From an uncultured Flavobacteriaceae bacterium (GTDB lineage Bacteria > Bacteroidota > Bacteroidia > Flavobacteriales > Flavobacteriaceae): a stretch of DNA of 64,000 nucleotides. Location of the stretch: positions 186,001 through 250,000 of the forward strand of contig CAKUPQ010000002.1 of NCBI GenBank assembly GCA_934675205.1, in the 5' to 3' direction. Position numbers and translations under genes: made by a program. The notes under the pieces are model-generated. The model worked only from the letters and a program-made list of their open reading frames with translations, was not told where the DNA came from and made no database searches. Of this stretch, positions 25,503 to 33,097 are shown in pieces (positions within the stretch are counted from its first letter, which is position 1; the number at the start of each line of letters is the position of its first letter).

Positions 25503-26273
25503 TTGAAATTGAAATTACCATTTAAAAGACACATAGCTTTTTTAGCTTTATTATTAGTCGTAACTTCTTGTAAAACAAAGAAATCGGTTTTTGAAGCTGA
25601 TACTTCGGTTTCTGCAAAAGAGGTCATCGAAAATTACAACAACCAAAATAATCTTGATTTTCAGGTACTTCATATCAAAGGAAATACGAGTTATTTGCTT
25701 TTTAACATAAACCTTGACATCCGAATCAAGAAAGATGAAGTGATTTTGGTAAGCGGGAGAGTATTAGGTACAACAATTGTAAAAGCAAAAATTACTCCCG
25801 ACTATGTAAGTTATTACAACAAATGGGAAAGCGAATATTTTGAAGGAGATTACGATATTTTGAGTAATTTTTTGGGAACGGAACTCGATTTTCAGAAAGT
25901 TCAGAATTTACTTTTAGGACGAACTTTGGACAAATTAGACAAAGAACGGTTTGTATATTCGATTGAGAATAATTTGTATAAACTTTCGTCAGACCGAAAA
26001 GATTTAAACAAAGCCTATTATTTTGACCCGAATAACTTCAGATTAGTAAAACAATTTGTGGAGCAAAAACACGAAAACAGAAGTGCCTTTGTAGAATATT
26101 CTAATTATAAAGAGCAGAATAACAATATGTTACCTTTTTCTATTTTGATAAATTCGCTAAGCGAAAAAGATAAAAATGAGTTTAAAGTAGAGTATAAATC
26201 AATGGAATTTAATACAGGAATTACTTTTCCGTATGAGATTCCGAGTGGTTACAAACGAATAGATATTGATTAA
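25503..26273 (+). CDS. DUF4292 lipoprotein
   Basis: 256 residues starting at TTG (25503). Signal with lipobox VTSC (C23 in VVTSCKTKKS). The remainder is beta-rich with paired strands (IRIKKDEVILVSGRVLGTTIVKAKITPDYVSYYNKW), which resembles the LolA/LolB-like fold proposed for DUF4292; if so it could bind acyl chains and help deliver lipoproteins or glycans to the outer membrane. That role is inference. A second TTG six bases on is an equally possible start. Sits 43 bp after the TPR gene. Confidence 0.82.
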   Translation: MKLKLPFKRHIAFLALLLVVTSCKTKKSVFEADTSVSAKEVIENYNNQNNLDFQVLHIKGNTSYLLFNINLDIRIKKDEVILVSGRVLGTTIVKAKITPDYVSYYNKWESEYFEGDYDILSNFLGTELDFQKVQNLLLGRTLDKLDKERFVYSIENNLYKLSSDRKDLNKAYYFDPNNFRLVKQFVEQKHENRSAFVEYSNYKEQNNNMLPFSILINSLSEKDKNEFKVEYKSMEFNTGITFPYEIPSGYKRIDID

Positions 26274-26280
26274 GGTTTTG

Positions 26281-26359
26281 TCATTGCGAGGAGGTACGAC
26301 GAAGCAATCTCAAGATTGCCACGTCATTTCGCTACGCTACATTCCTCGCAATAACAGAA
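26281..26359. repeat. TCATTGCGAGGA inverted-repeat element
   Basis: A roughly 80-bp palindromic unit: the left end reads TCATTGCGAGGA and the right end TCCTCGCAATAA, with GACGAAGCAATCT inside. A partial second copy lies at 46072-46102. The form (terminal inverted repeats, no reading frame) resembles a small non-coding dispersed element. Confidence 0.6.
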
Positions 26360-26460
26360 TTTTGCGTTAAAAAGACCTGTTTACAACTTTGTGGAAATCT
26401 GTTTGTTTTCTATTTAAAACCTGTATAATCTGTGTTTAACTTTGTTTAAATTTTCTCGGA

Positions 26461-27708
26461 ATGTCCAAACGTATTGTAACATATCTATTTCTTTTGGTTT
26501 CGGTTGTGGCTTTTTCTCAAACGGAAAAGCAGAAACAGCTCGAAGCTCAAAAGGCTCAAATCCAAAAGCAGATTGCCAATTTCAGGGAATTGATCAAATC
26601 GGAGGAGAACAAAGAAAAACCCATTTTGGAGCAGTTGGAACAACAACGGATTAAAATCCGTCTTACCGAAGATTTGGTTAAAACAGCTAAAGAGCAGGAA
26701 AACCTTTTGTCTAAAGAAATTGCCGTAAACGAAAAGCAGATTGCCGAACTGTCAAAAGAACTCAATGCCCTAAAAGCCGATTATGCACAGATGATTGTCA
26801 AGTCGTACGAAACCCGTTCGGAGCAAAGCAGAGCTATGTTTATTTTGTCTTCGGATAACTTTTTACAGGCTTACAAACGCATTCAGTATATGAAGCAATA
26901 TGCTGATTTTCGTAAGGAACAAGGAGAAGAAGTACAGCAAAAATCGGAGGTTTTGGCAGTAAAAAATCAAGCTTTGCAAAAGCAGAAATCCGAACAACAA
27001 AAGCTGTTGCAGGAAACTCAAAAAGAATTGGCAAATCTTGAAAAAGAGCGAAAATCTTTTGATATCATAATGGTCGCTATCAACAAAAACAAGCGGAAAT
27101 ATACTGATGATATCAAGAAAAGGCAACAGCAAATTTCTGATATTGACAAGCAGATTGAGAAGCTCAAACGTGAGGCTATTGCAGAGGCTAACCGCAAAAA
27201 AGCACAAGCGGAAGCCAAAGCTACAGGAAAAAAGGTTGATGAAAAAGCGATTTCTTCTACTAAATACGACCTGACTCCCGAAGCAAAATTGGTAGCCGAT
27301 AATTTTAGAGCCAATAAAGGAAAATTGCCTTGGCCTGTTGAAAGAGGAGTAATTACGTCCCGTTACGGAAATCAGCCACATCCGATAGAAAAACACATTA
27401 CCATAAATAATACGGGAACTGTTTTTTCTGCAGCCGAAGGAACAGAAGTAAGAGCTATTTTTGAGGGAGAAGTCAGTCAGATTATGGTGGTAACTCCTGT
27501 AAATATGGCTGTTTGGGTGCGTCACGGAGATTATGTAACCATTTACGGAAATCTTGATAAAATCTATGTGAAAAAGGGAGATAAAGTAAGCTTTAAACAA
27601 AAATTAGGAAAAGTTCATACCTATTCCAACGGAACTACTTCTACGAAATTTATGGTAATTCAAAATATTACCACATTAAACCCCGAACATTGGTTAGTAC
27701 CTAATTAA
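26461..27708 (+). CDS. EnvC/NlpD-like protein with degenerate M23 domain
   Basis: 415 residues: signal peptide (ending VVAFSQ), a long coiled coil (about 20-260, Gln/Lys/Glu-rich heptads) and a C-terminal LytM/M23 domain (about 295-400). The M23 zinc ligands are not intact: the usual HxxxD pattern is replaced by HPIEKHITI and the HxH of the YAHL motif by YGNL (VRHGDYVTIYGNL). This is the situation in EnvC, which does not cut peptidoglycan itself but activates amidases during cell separation, so an activator role is likelier than an enzyme. Last of the TPR-DUF4292-M23 group. Confidence 0.85.
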   Translation: MSKRIVTYLFLLVSVVAFSQTEKQKQLEAQKAQIQKQIANFRELIKSEENKEKPILEQLEQQRIKIRLTEDLVKTAKEQENLLSKEIAVNEKQIAELSKELNALKADYAQMIVKSYETRSEQSRAMFILSSDNFLQAYKRIQYMKQYADFRKEQGEEVQQKSEVLAVKNQALQKQKSEQQKLLQETQKELANLEKERKSFDIIMVAINKNKRKYTDDIKKRQQQISDIDKQIEKLKREAIAEANRKKAQAEAKATGKKVDEKAISSTKYDLTPEAKLVADNFRANKGKLPWPVERGVITSRYGNQPHPIEKHITINNTGTVFSAAEGTEVRAIFEGEVSQIMVVTPVNMAVWVRHGDYVTIYGNLDKIYVKKGDKVSFKQKLGKVHTYSNGTTSTKFMVIQNITTLNPEHWLVPN

Positions 27709-27730
27709 AATTTAAAAATCAAAAAAAAAT

Positions 27731-28753
27731 ATGGAAACTCATTTAGTAGATTATCCTTGGCTTATAGGAGGATTCGCAGTTGCGGTTGTTATTATGTTGT
27801 TGCTGGATTTGGGAGTGTTTAACAAAAATGCTCATGTAGTTTCTAACAAAGAAGCTCTGAATTGGTCTATTGTCTGGATTTCTCTGGCTATGGTTTTTAG
27901 TGGAGTTATTTATTTTGTGTTGGATAAACCACACGGAATAACGGATAATTTTTCCAAATTTCAGGCTGCTTATTGGATAGAAAAAGCCCTTTCGGTTGAT
28001 AATCTGTTTGTGTTTATTTTGGTTTTTAAATTCTTTAAAATTCCGAAAGAATATCAACACAAAATATTGTTTTGGGGAATTCTGGGAGCTTTGGTTTTCA
28101 GGGCAATTTTCATTTTTGCAGGAGTGGAGCTTATCAAGCATACCTATGTTACGGTTCCGTTTTTGGGAATCAATCCTGAAACAGGATTAGCAAGGGAACT
28201 GAACGTTGTTTTGTTTGTATTTGGTATTTTCCTGATTATTGCAGGAATCAAGTCGTGGAGTTCGTCTGATGATGATGGAGAAGAAAAAGATTTGAACAAG
28301 AATTTGGGAGTTCGTTTGGTGCATAAATTCTTTAAGGTAACGAATGAATTTAACGGAGATAAATTTTTTATCGTAAGACAGGGAGTAAAATATGCCACTC
28401 CGCTTTTTGTAGCTTTGGCAGTTATTGAAATTACCGATTTGGTTTTTGCGGTAGATAGTATTCCTGCAATTTTTGCGATTGCTCCCGATGACCCATTTAT
28501 TCTTTATACCTCGAATATTTTTGCGATTTTGGGATTGCGTTCGTTGTATTTTTTATTGGCTAACTCAATGGATATGTTCTCAAAACTGCATTACGGATTA
28601 GCTGTAATTTTAGCCTTTATCGGAATGAAGATGATAATTATGCCTTTTTATCATTTTCCGTCTTCGGTTTCACTTACTGTAATCGGAGGATTGCTGTTGA
28701 TTTCGGTTATTTGGTCGTTGATCTCGAAGAAGAAAGTTGATAGTAATTCATAG
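27731..28753 (+). CDS. TerC/Alx family integral membrane protein
   Basis: 340 residues with about nine membrane helices. The TerC signature is clear: an acidic pair in the helix FQAAYWIEKALSVDNLFVF and again in VIEITDLVFAVDSIPAIFAI, with the LGLRSLYFLLAN segment. Members (Alx, MeeF-type) have been linked to manganese export and metal loading of exported enzymes; the family name comes from tellurite resistance but no other ter gene is here. Starts 22 bp after the M23 gene and precedes tatD by 24 bp. Confidence 0.9.
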   Translation: METHLVDYPWLIGGFAVAVVIMLLLDLGVFNKNAHVVSNKEALNWSIVWISLAMVFSGVIYFVLDKPHGITDNFSKFQAAYWIEKALSVDNLFVFILVFKFFKIPKEYQHKILFWGILGALVFRAIFIFAGVELIKHTYVTVPFLGINPETGLARELNVVLFVFGIFLIIAGIKSWSSSDDDGEEKDLNKNLGVRLVHKFFKVTNEFNGDKFFIVRQGVKYATPLFVALAVIEITDLVFAVDSIPAIFAIAPDDPFILYTSNIFAILGLRSLYFLLANSMDMFSKLHYGLAVILAFIGMKMIIMPFYHFPSSVSLTVIGGLLLISVIWSLISKKKVDSNS

Positions 28754-28777
28754 TTAATCATTCATAGCTAAATAAGA

Positions 28778-29542
28778 ATGTTTACAGATACTCACACTCA
28801 TTTATATAGTGAAGAATTTTCCGAAGATCGGGATTTGATGATTCAGAGGGCTTTGTCGGTTGGAGTAAAGCGGTTTTTTATTCCTGCTATTGATTCGTCT
28901 TATATGGATCCGATGTATGATTTGGAGAAAAATTATCCTGAAAATGTATTTTTAATGTGTGGTTTACATCCGACTTATACTAAAGAAAATTACAAAGAAG
29001 AATTAGCTTTTGTCGAAAAACAGCTAAAAGAACGAAAATTTGTAGCTATCGGAGAAATCGGAATTGATTTGTTTTGGGACAAAACTTTTCTGAAAGAGCA
29101 ACAGGAATCGTTCAGACATCAGATTGGTTTAGCTAAAAAATACAAACTTCCGATTGTGATTCATTGCAGAGAGGCATTTGATGAAGTTTTTGAGATTTTG
29201 GAAGAACAGAAATCAGAGGATTTATTTGGGATTTTTCATTGTTTTACGGGAGATTTTAATCAGGCACAACAAGCTATTTCTCTGAATATGAAACTCGGAA
29301 TAGGAGGAGTAGTAACTTTCAAAAACGGAAAAATCGACCAATATATCAATCAGATTGACTTAAAACATATCGTTTTAGAAACCGATTCGCCTTATTTAGC
29401 TCCTGTTCCGTACAGAGGAAAGCGAAACGAAAGTGCATATATCGTCAATGTAGCTCAAAAATTAGCCGAACTCTACGGGAAATCGGTTGAGGAAATTGCT
29501 GAAATTACAACAAAAAACTCCAAAGATATTTTTTCAATTTGA
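28778..29542 (+). CDS. tatD: TatD family metal-dependent hydrolase (DNase)
   Basis: 254 residues, the normal TatD length, TIM-barrel amidohydrolase relative with 3'-5' DNase activity in characterised members. Metal ligands are seen in FTDTHTHLY (2-10), the GEIGIDLFWD glutamate/aspartate region, VIHCREAFDE, FHCFTGD and the final ETDSPYLAPVPYRG. Its end leads into the heptamer array that also reaches the end of obgE. Confidence 0.93.
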   Translation: MFTDTHTHLYSEEFSEDRDLMIQRALSVGVKRFFIPAIDSSYMDPMYDLEKNYPENVFLMCGLHPTYTKENYKEELAFVEKQLKERKFVAIGEIGIDLFWDKTFLKEQQESFRHQIGLAKKYKLPIVIHCREAFDEVFEILEEQKSEDLFGIFHCFTGDFNQAQQAISLNMKLGIGGVVTFKNGKIDQYINQIDLKHIVLETDSPYLAPVPYRGKRNESAYIVNVAQKLAELYGKSVEEIAEITTKNSKDIFSI

Positions 29543-29560
29543 AAATTAAATTTCCTATTT

Positions 29561-29672
29561 ACCAATAACCAATAACCAATAACCATTTACCAATAACCAA
29601 TAACCATTAACCATTAACCAATAACCAATAACCAATAACCATTAACCAATAACCATTAACCATTAACCATTA
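29561..29672. repeat. Sixteen in-phase 7-bp tandem repeats (ACCAWTA) overlapping the obgE stop
   Basis: From 29561 the sequence is 16 consecutive heptamers without a phase break: ACCAATA (8 copies), ACCATTA (7) and ACCATTT (1). The array starts 18 bp after the tatD stop and its last unit encodes, on the minus strand, the final residues of ObgE; the obgE TAA at 29663-29665 lies inside unit 15. No secondary structure is evident. Confidence 0.9.
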
Positions 29673-30667
29673 TTAAGCATTTCCCAAAGTCTGTCTTTTA
29701 GCTCTGTCAGCCCTTGTTGGGCAACGGACGAAATAAATAAATACGGAGTTCCTTTGAATTGTTTGTCTAACTCGGTTTTCATTTCAGCTTTGAGTTCTTC
29801 GTCAAGCATATCTGATTTCGAAATGGCAATCAATCGGTCTTTGTCTAATAATTCGGGGTTGTATTCTGTGAGTTCTTTAAGCAGAATGTCGTATTCTTTT
29901 TTAATATCCGTAGCATCAGCAGGAATCAAAAAGAGTAGGGTAGAGTTACGTTCGATATGACGTAAAAAGTAATGTCCCAAGCCTTTCCCTTCTGCAGCAC
30001 CCTCAATAATTCCGGGGATATCAGCAATTACAAACGATTGAAAATCGCGATAAGCTACGATTCCCAAATTTGGTTTAAGCGTAGTAAACGGATAGTCTGC
30101 AATTTTGGGTTTGGCAGAAGTAAGCACAGAGAGCAAAGTTGATTTTCCGGCATTCGGAAAACCTACCAATCCGACATCTGCAAGGACTTTAAGTTCTAAA
30201 ATTATATCGAGTTCTTCTCCCTCTAATCCGGGTTGAGCATATCTCGGAGTTTGGTTTGTCGAACTTCTGAAATGCCAGTTTCCGAGTCCTCCTTTTCCTC
30301 CTTTTGCCAAAATTCTTTTTTCTCCGTCTTCTGTGATTTCAAAGAGAACTTCTCCTGTATCTTGGTCTTTTACGACTGTTCCCAGAGGTACTTCGATAAA
30401 TTTATCTTCTCCGTCTGCTCCTGTACTTCTCGAACTTCCTCCGTCTCCTCCGTGTCCGGCTTTGATGTGTCGTGCAAATTTCAAATGAAAAAGCGTCCAC
30501 AAATTTTGGTTTCCTACCAGATAAACGTGTCCTCCACGACCTCCATCTCCTCCGTCAGGACCTCCTTTTTCGATGAATTTTTCTCTGTGTAAATGCGATG
30601 AACCACGACCTCCTTTTCCTGAAGCCACATATATTTTTACGTAATCTACAAAGTTACCCTCTGTCAT
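29663..30667 (-). CDS. obgE: Obg family GTPase
   Basis: 334 residues. Essential GTPase acting in 50S ribosome assembly and the stringent response. The glycine-rich Obg domain (1-158: [21 protein letters not shown]) precedes the G domain with G1 [10 protein letters not shown]3 DIPGIIEGA and G4-like ISKSD. There is no C-terminal OCT domain, as is usual in Bacteroidota. The C-terminal codons and the stop are formed by the end of a heptamer array, so slippage there could alter the tail. Convergent with tatD. Confidence 0.95.
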   Translation of the reverse strand: MTEGNFVDYVKIYVASGKGGRGSSHLHREKFIEKGGPDGGDGGRGGHVYLVGNQNLWTLFHLKFARHIKAGHGGDGGSSRSTGADGEDKFIEVPLGTVVKDQDTGEVLFEITEDGEKRILAKGGKGGLGNWHFRSSTNQTPRYAQPGLEGEELDIILELKVLADVGLVGFPNAGKSTLLSVLTSAKPKIADYPFTTLKPNLGIVAYRDFQSFVIADIPGIIEGAAEGKGLGHYFLRHIERNSTLLFLIPADATDIKKEYDILLKELTEYNPELLDKDRLIAISKSDMLDEELKAEMKTELDKQFKGTPYLFISSVAQQGLTELKDRLWEMLNNG

Positions 30668-30722
30668 TTTTTTGTTCTTTTAAGGTGCAAAGGTAGGTTT
30701 TATTTGGGATTTTTAATGACAA

Positions 30723-31373
30723 TCACTGTTGGTCTTCAAAAAAACGTCTTTCGATAAAGTCAATATCTTTGATTGATTTTCGTGTCCAATCCAAGCGTTT
30801 TTCGAGGATTTCTTCTTCGGTTAGTTGCCAATTTATCTCCGAAGCACGAAGTCTTTGCATCAGATTTTGAATGATAATCGCAGCCGAAACCGAAATATTC
30901 AGACTTTCGGTAAATCCGACCATCGGAATTTTCAGAAATCCGTCTGCATTTTGTATTACTTCTTCCGAAAGCCCCTCTTTTTCCGTTCCGAAAAAAATCG
31001 CACTGGGTTTAGAAATATCGAACTCTTCCAAAAAAGTCGAATCATTGTGGGGAGTGGTAGCAATAATCTGATAACCCTTTTCCCGTAGGGAATCCATACA
31101 ACTCAAACTGTCTTTATGTCGGATAATATCGACCCATTTTTGGGCTCCCATAGCGATTTGTTTGTCAATTCTTTTTCCGAATCGCTGTTCGATAACATTC
31201 AGCTCCTGAACTCCGAAAACTTCACAGCTACGCATTACAGCACTGGTATTGTGCAACTGAAAAACATCTTCAACAGCAACCGTAAAATGCCTGGAACGAT
31301 ATTGTAGAACTTCTATAAACCGTTGTTTTCGTTCTTCTGTGATTATGGTTTCAAGATATTCTAATAACTTCAT
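30723..31373 (-). CDS. TrmH-type RNA 2'-O-ribose methyltransferase (SpoU family)
   Basis: 216 residues with the knotted SPOUT fold. Motif 1 region NTSAVMRSCEVFGV, motif 2 FFGTEKEGLSEEV and motif 3 IPMVGFTESLNISVSAAI are all present. The N-terminus lacks the large substrate-binding extension of RlmB, which together with motif 1 favours tRNA Gm18 methylation (TrmH) over rRNA; the target is inferred. It lies 56 bp upstream of obgE on the same strand and downstream of the tRNA-Ala gene. Confidence 0.85.
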   Translation of the reverse strand: MKLLEYLETIITEERKQRFIEVLQYRSRHFTVAVEDVFQLHNTSAVMRSCEVFGVQELNVIEQRFGKRIDKQIAMGAQKWVDIIRHKDSLSCMDSLREKGYQIIATTPHNDSTFLEEFDISKPSAIFFGTEKEGLSEEVIQNADGFLKIPMVGFTESLNISVSAAIIIQNLMQRLRASEINWQLTEEEILEKRLDWTRKSIKDIDFIERRFFEDQQ

Positions 31374-31412
31374 TTATTGCTAATTGAAAACAGTAATAAA
31401 TACCATTTTTAG

Positions 31413-31486
31413 TGGAGAAGATGGGGCTCGAACCCACGACCTTTTGGCTGCCAGCCAAACGCTCTAGCCAACTGAGCTACATCCCC
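31413..31486 (-). tRNA. tRNA-Ala (anticodon GGC)
   Basis: 74-nt cloverleaf on the minus strand. Acceptor arm GGGGATG, D arm GCTC/GAGC, anticodon stem TTTGG/CCAAA with loop CTGGCAG (anticodon GGC), T loop TTCGAGC. The G3-U70 pair, the alanine identity element, is present with A73. Position 6-67 is a T-T mismatch. CCA is not encoded. A perfect -7 element lies just upstream. Confidence 0.96.
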
Positions 31487-31499
31487 GTTTTAAGACGGG

Positions 31500-31507
31500 C
31501 AAATGTA
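31500..31507 (-). promoter_or_regulatory. -7 element for tRNA-Ala
   Basis: Minus-strand TACATTTG, exact TAnnTTTG, 13 bp before the tRNA 5' end. Confidence 0.6.
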
Positions 31508-31548
31508 AGTCTTATTTTTAAGGTTTTGGAAAAAATCATTAAAAATCG

Positions 31549-31556
31549 TAACTTTG
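31549..31556 (+). promoter_or_regulatory. -7 element for the small GNAT gene
   Basis: TAACTTTG, exact TAnnTTTG, 25 bp before the ATG at 31582. Confidence 0.55.
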
Positions 31557-31581
31557 TGCCTCATTTTTAAACAGGAAAATT

Positions 31582-31866
31582 ATGGAAATCAAAGAAAATA
31601 CTTTCTTGAGACAATTTGAAACGATTATGGACAATGAGTTATTAACGATTGAATATTCACTACAAGAAAGAAAAATATTTCTGACCAGACTCAATATTCC
31701 CGAAAGGTTTTCTGATGAAGATGTTACCGATGAATTTCTAAAAAATGTACTCGAAATTATCAAAGAGAAAAACCTGAAAGTAGTTCCGACAGCTTCTAAA
31801 ATTGTAAGTTTTTTCAGAAAAAAACCTGTTTATAAAGCAATGCTTCCGGTAGGAATAGTGATTTAA
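31582..31866 (+). CDS. Small GNAT-type acetyltransferase (YjdJ-like)
   Basis: 94 residues, matching the mini-GNAT group in which only the acetyl-CoA-binding core remains: a strand pair (ELLTIEYSLQERKIFLTRLNIPE), then a helix VTDEFLKNVLEIIKEK, a strand NLKVVPTASKIVSFF with the buried P/C region, and the final helix-like RKKPVYKAML. Its substrate is unknown. Its stop codon abuts the end of the convergent DUF2807 gene (31867). Confidence 0.75.
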   Translation: MEIKENTFLRQFETIMDNELLTIEYSLQERKIFLTRLNIPERFSDEDVTDEFLKNVLEIIKEKNLKVVPTASKIVSFFRKKPVYKAMLPVGIVI

Positions 31867-32541
31867 TTATTTCTGATTGATACTTCCTCCGGCAACAGTT
31901 CTTTGGTCGATTTTGGTAGGTTTTCCGTAAATGTTAATTGTTCCTCCCGCTTTGGTATCGGCTTTAACGTAATCGGTTGCATAAACATCAGCACTTCCTC
32001 CTGCACTTATCGAAACCTTAGTCTTTTTGGTTTTCAGGTCTTGGGCTTCAAGTGTTCCTCCTGTACGTATTTCGGCTTCCATTGTTCCTGAAACAGTACC
32101 GTTTAGTGTAATATTTGCTCCCAAAACGGATTTTACTTCCAAGTCTTCTGCTTCGATTTCGAATCTGATTTCAGAACTTTCTTTAGCTGTTATTTCCAAA
32201 TTAGGAGATGTAATCGGTTTGAGAGAAGTGATAAAACTTCCTTCAAAAGCCTCGATTTCTTCTAAAGTTCCTTTGTAATAAATCGTAACTTTGATGTCTT
32301 CTCCTTTTAGTAATTTGGTAAGAGGCATTCGTACTTTCAGCTCGTCATTTTTTTGAAGAACTTCCACATCGTTGCTGTTAGAACCGTAGATTTCAATTTT
32401 GTTTTCGCTTGACGGAATTAATTCAGCTGAAATTTTGTCATAGATTCTTACTTCCGTAAATGAAGATAAATCTTTGGTAACATCTTGTGCATAAAAGAAT
32501 TGCGATACCAATAATCCCGATAATACGATTAGTTTTTTCAT
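31867..32541 (-). CDS. DUF2807 (GIN domain) exported protein
   Basis: 224 residues with a signal peptide (KKLIVLSGLLVSQFFYAQ). The mature part is a putative auto-transporter adhesin head domain (DUF2807): repeated strands such as VRIYDKISAELIPS, EITAKESSEIRFEIEAEDLEV and TKAGGTINIYGKPTK with SAGGSADVYA turns, indicating a right-handed beta structure. No transporter part is attached, so it is secreted or surface-linked by other means. Function unknown. Confidence 0.85.
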   Translation of the reverse strand: MKKLIVLSGLLVSQFFYAQDVTKDLSSFTEVRIYDKISAELIPSSENKIEIYGSNSNDVEVLQKNDELKVRMPLTKLLKGEDIKVTIYYKGTLEEIEAFEGSFITSLKPITSPNLEITAKESSEIRFEIEAEDLEVKSVLGANITLNGTVSGTMEAEIRTGGTLEAQDLKTKKTKVSISAGGSADVYATDYVKADTKAGGTINIYGKPTKIDQRTVAGGSINQK

Positions 32542-32548
32542 AAATATT

Positions 32549-33097
32549 TTATTTTTTTATACTTAAAATTATTTTTTTTACAATTTTATTTTTTACTTTT
32601 TCAGATGTTCCAAAATCTATAAAGCCACCCTTATAAAAATAGTCTGTCTGTTGTATATTCAGATATATATATTCATTTTCTATGAAGAAATAAATATCTA
32701 AAAGATTCCAAAATTTGCCTTTGTATCTATAATAGTAATAACCCTGTTGATTTTCAATTAAAATCATATTCATACTTTTGGCAATATCTTTAACAAGTTG
32801 TTCGTTTGACTCAAAATCAGAATTAGCTTTGGTCTTATATATTTTATATAAAAGAGGTATCTTCCAAAAACCACATAATCCAATTGATATCAAAAAGATT
32901 GATAATAAATAAATCAGATTTTTAGAACTTATTTTCCCTCTCTTCTCAATATATTTTAAATCATACCAATCAGAAAATATTAAAGTACAAAGAAGAAAAA
33001 GCCCTCCTAAAATTACCGAAACTGCAATAAAGTAATTCCAATATTTATCAAATGAATTTACTTTATTGAATTTATTTTTAAATTCTTTATAGTTCAT
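32549..33097 (-). CDS. Hypothetical membrane protein, AT-rich
   Basis: 182 residues with two membrane helices (about 22-44, YFIAVSVILGGLFLLCTLIF, and 62-84, LIYLLSIFLISIGLCGFW) followed by a roughly 95-residue soluble C-terminal domain rich in Tyr, Lys and Ile. No family recognised. Codon use is markedly AT-rich compared with rnr beside it. It starts inside the end of rnr (11-base overlap), so it is translated from the rnr message or was inserted there. Confidence 0.7.
   Translation of the reverse strand: MNYKEFKNKFNKVNSFDKYWNYFIAVSVILGGLFLLCTLIFSDWYDLKYIEKRGKISSKNLIYLLSIFLISIGLCGFWKIPLLYKIYKTKANSDFESNEQLVKDIAKSMNMILIENQQGYYYYRYKGKFWNLLDIYFFIENEYIYLNIQQTDYFYKGGFIDFGTSEKVKNKIVKKIILSIKK

Noticed and set aside
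26863..27600. 245-codon open frame on the minus strand inside the EnvC-like gene
   Set aside because: Antisense to a well-supported gene, composition rich in Phe/Ser/Tyr as expected for a shadow frame, no promoter.
29561..29672. Possible CRISPR array
   Set aside because: Units are 7 bp with no spacers; simple tandem repeat.
32549..33097. Reading the AT-rich membrane gene as a broken piece of another gene
   Set aside because: The frame is intact with two clean helices and a soluble domain; no frameshift partner seen.
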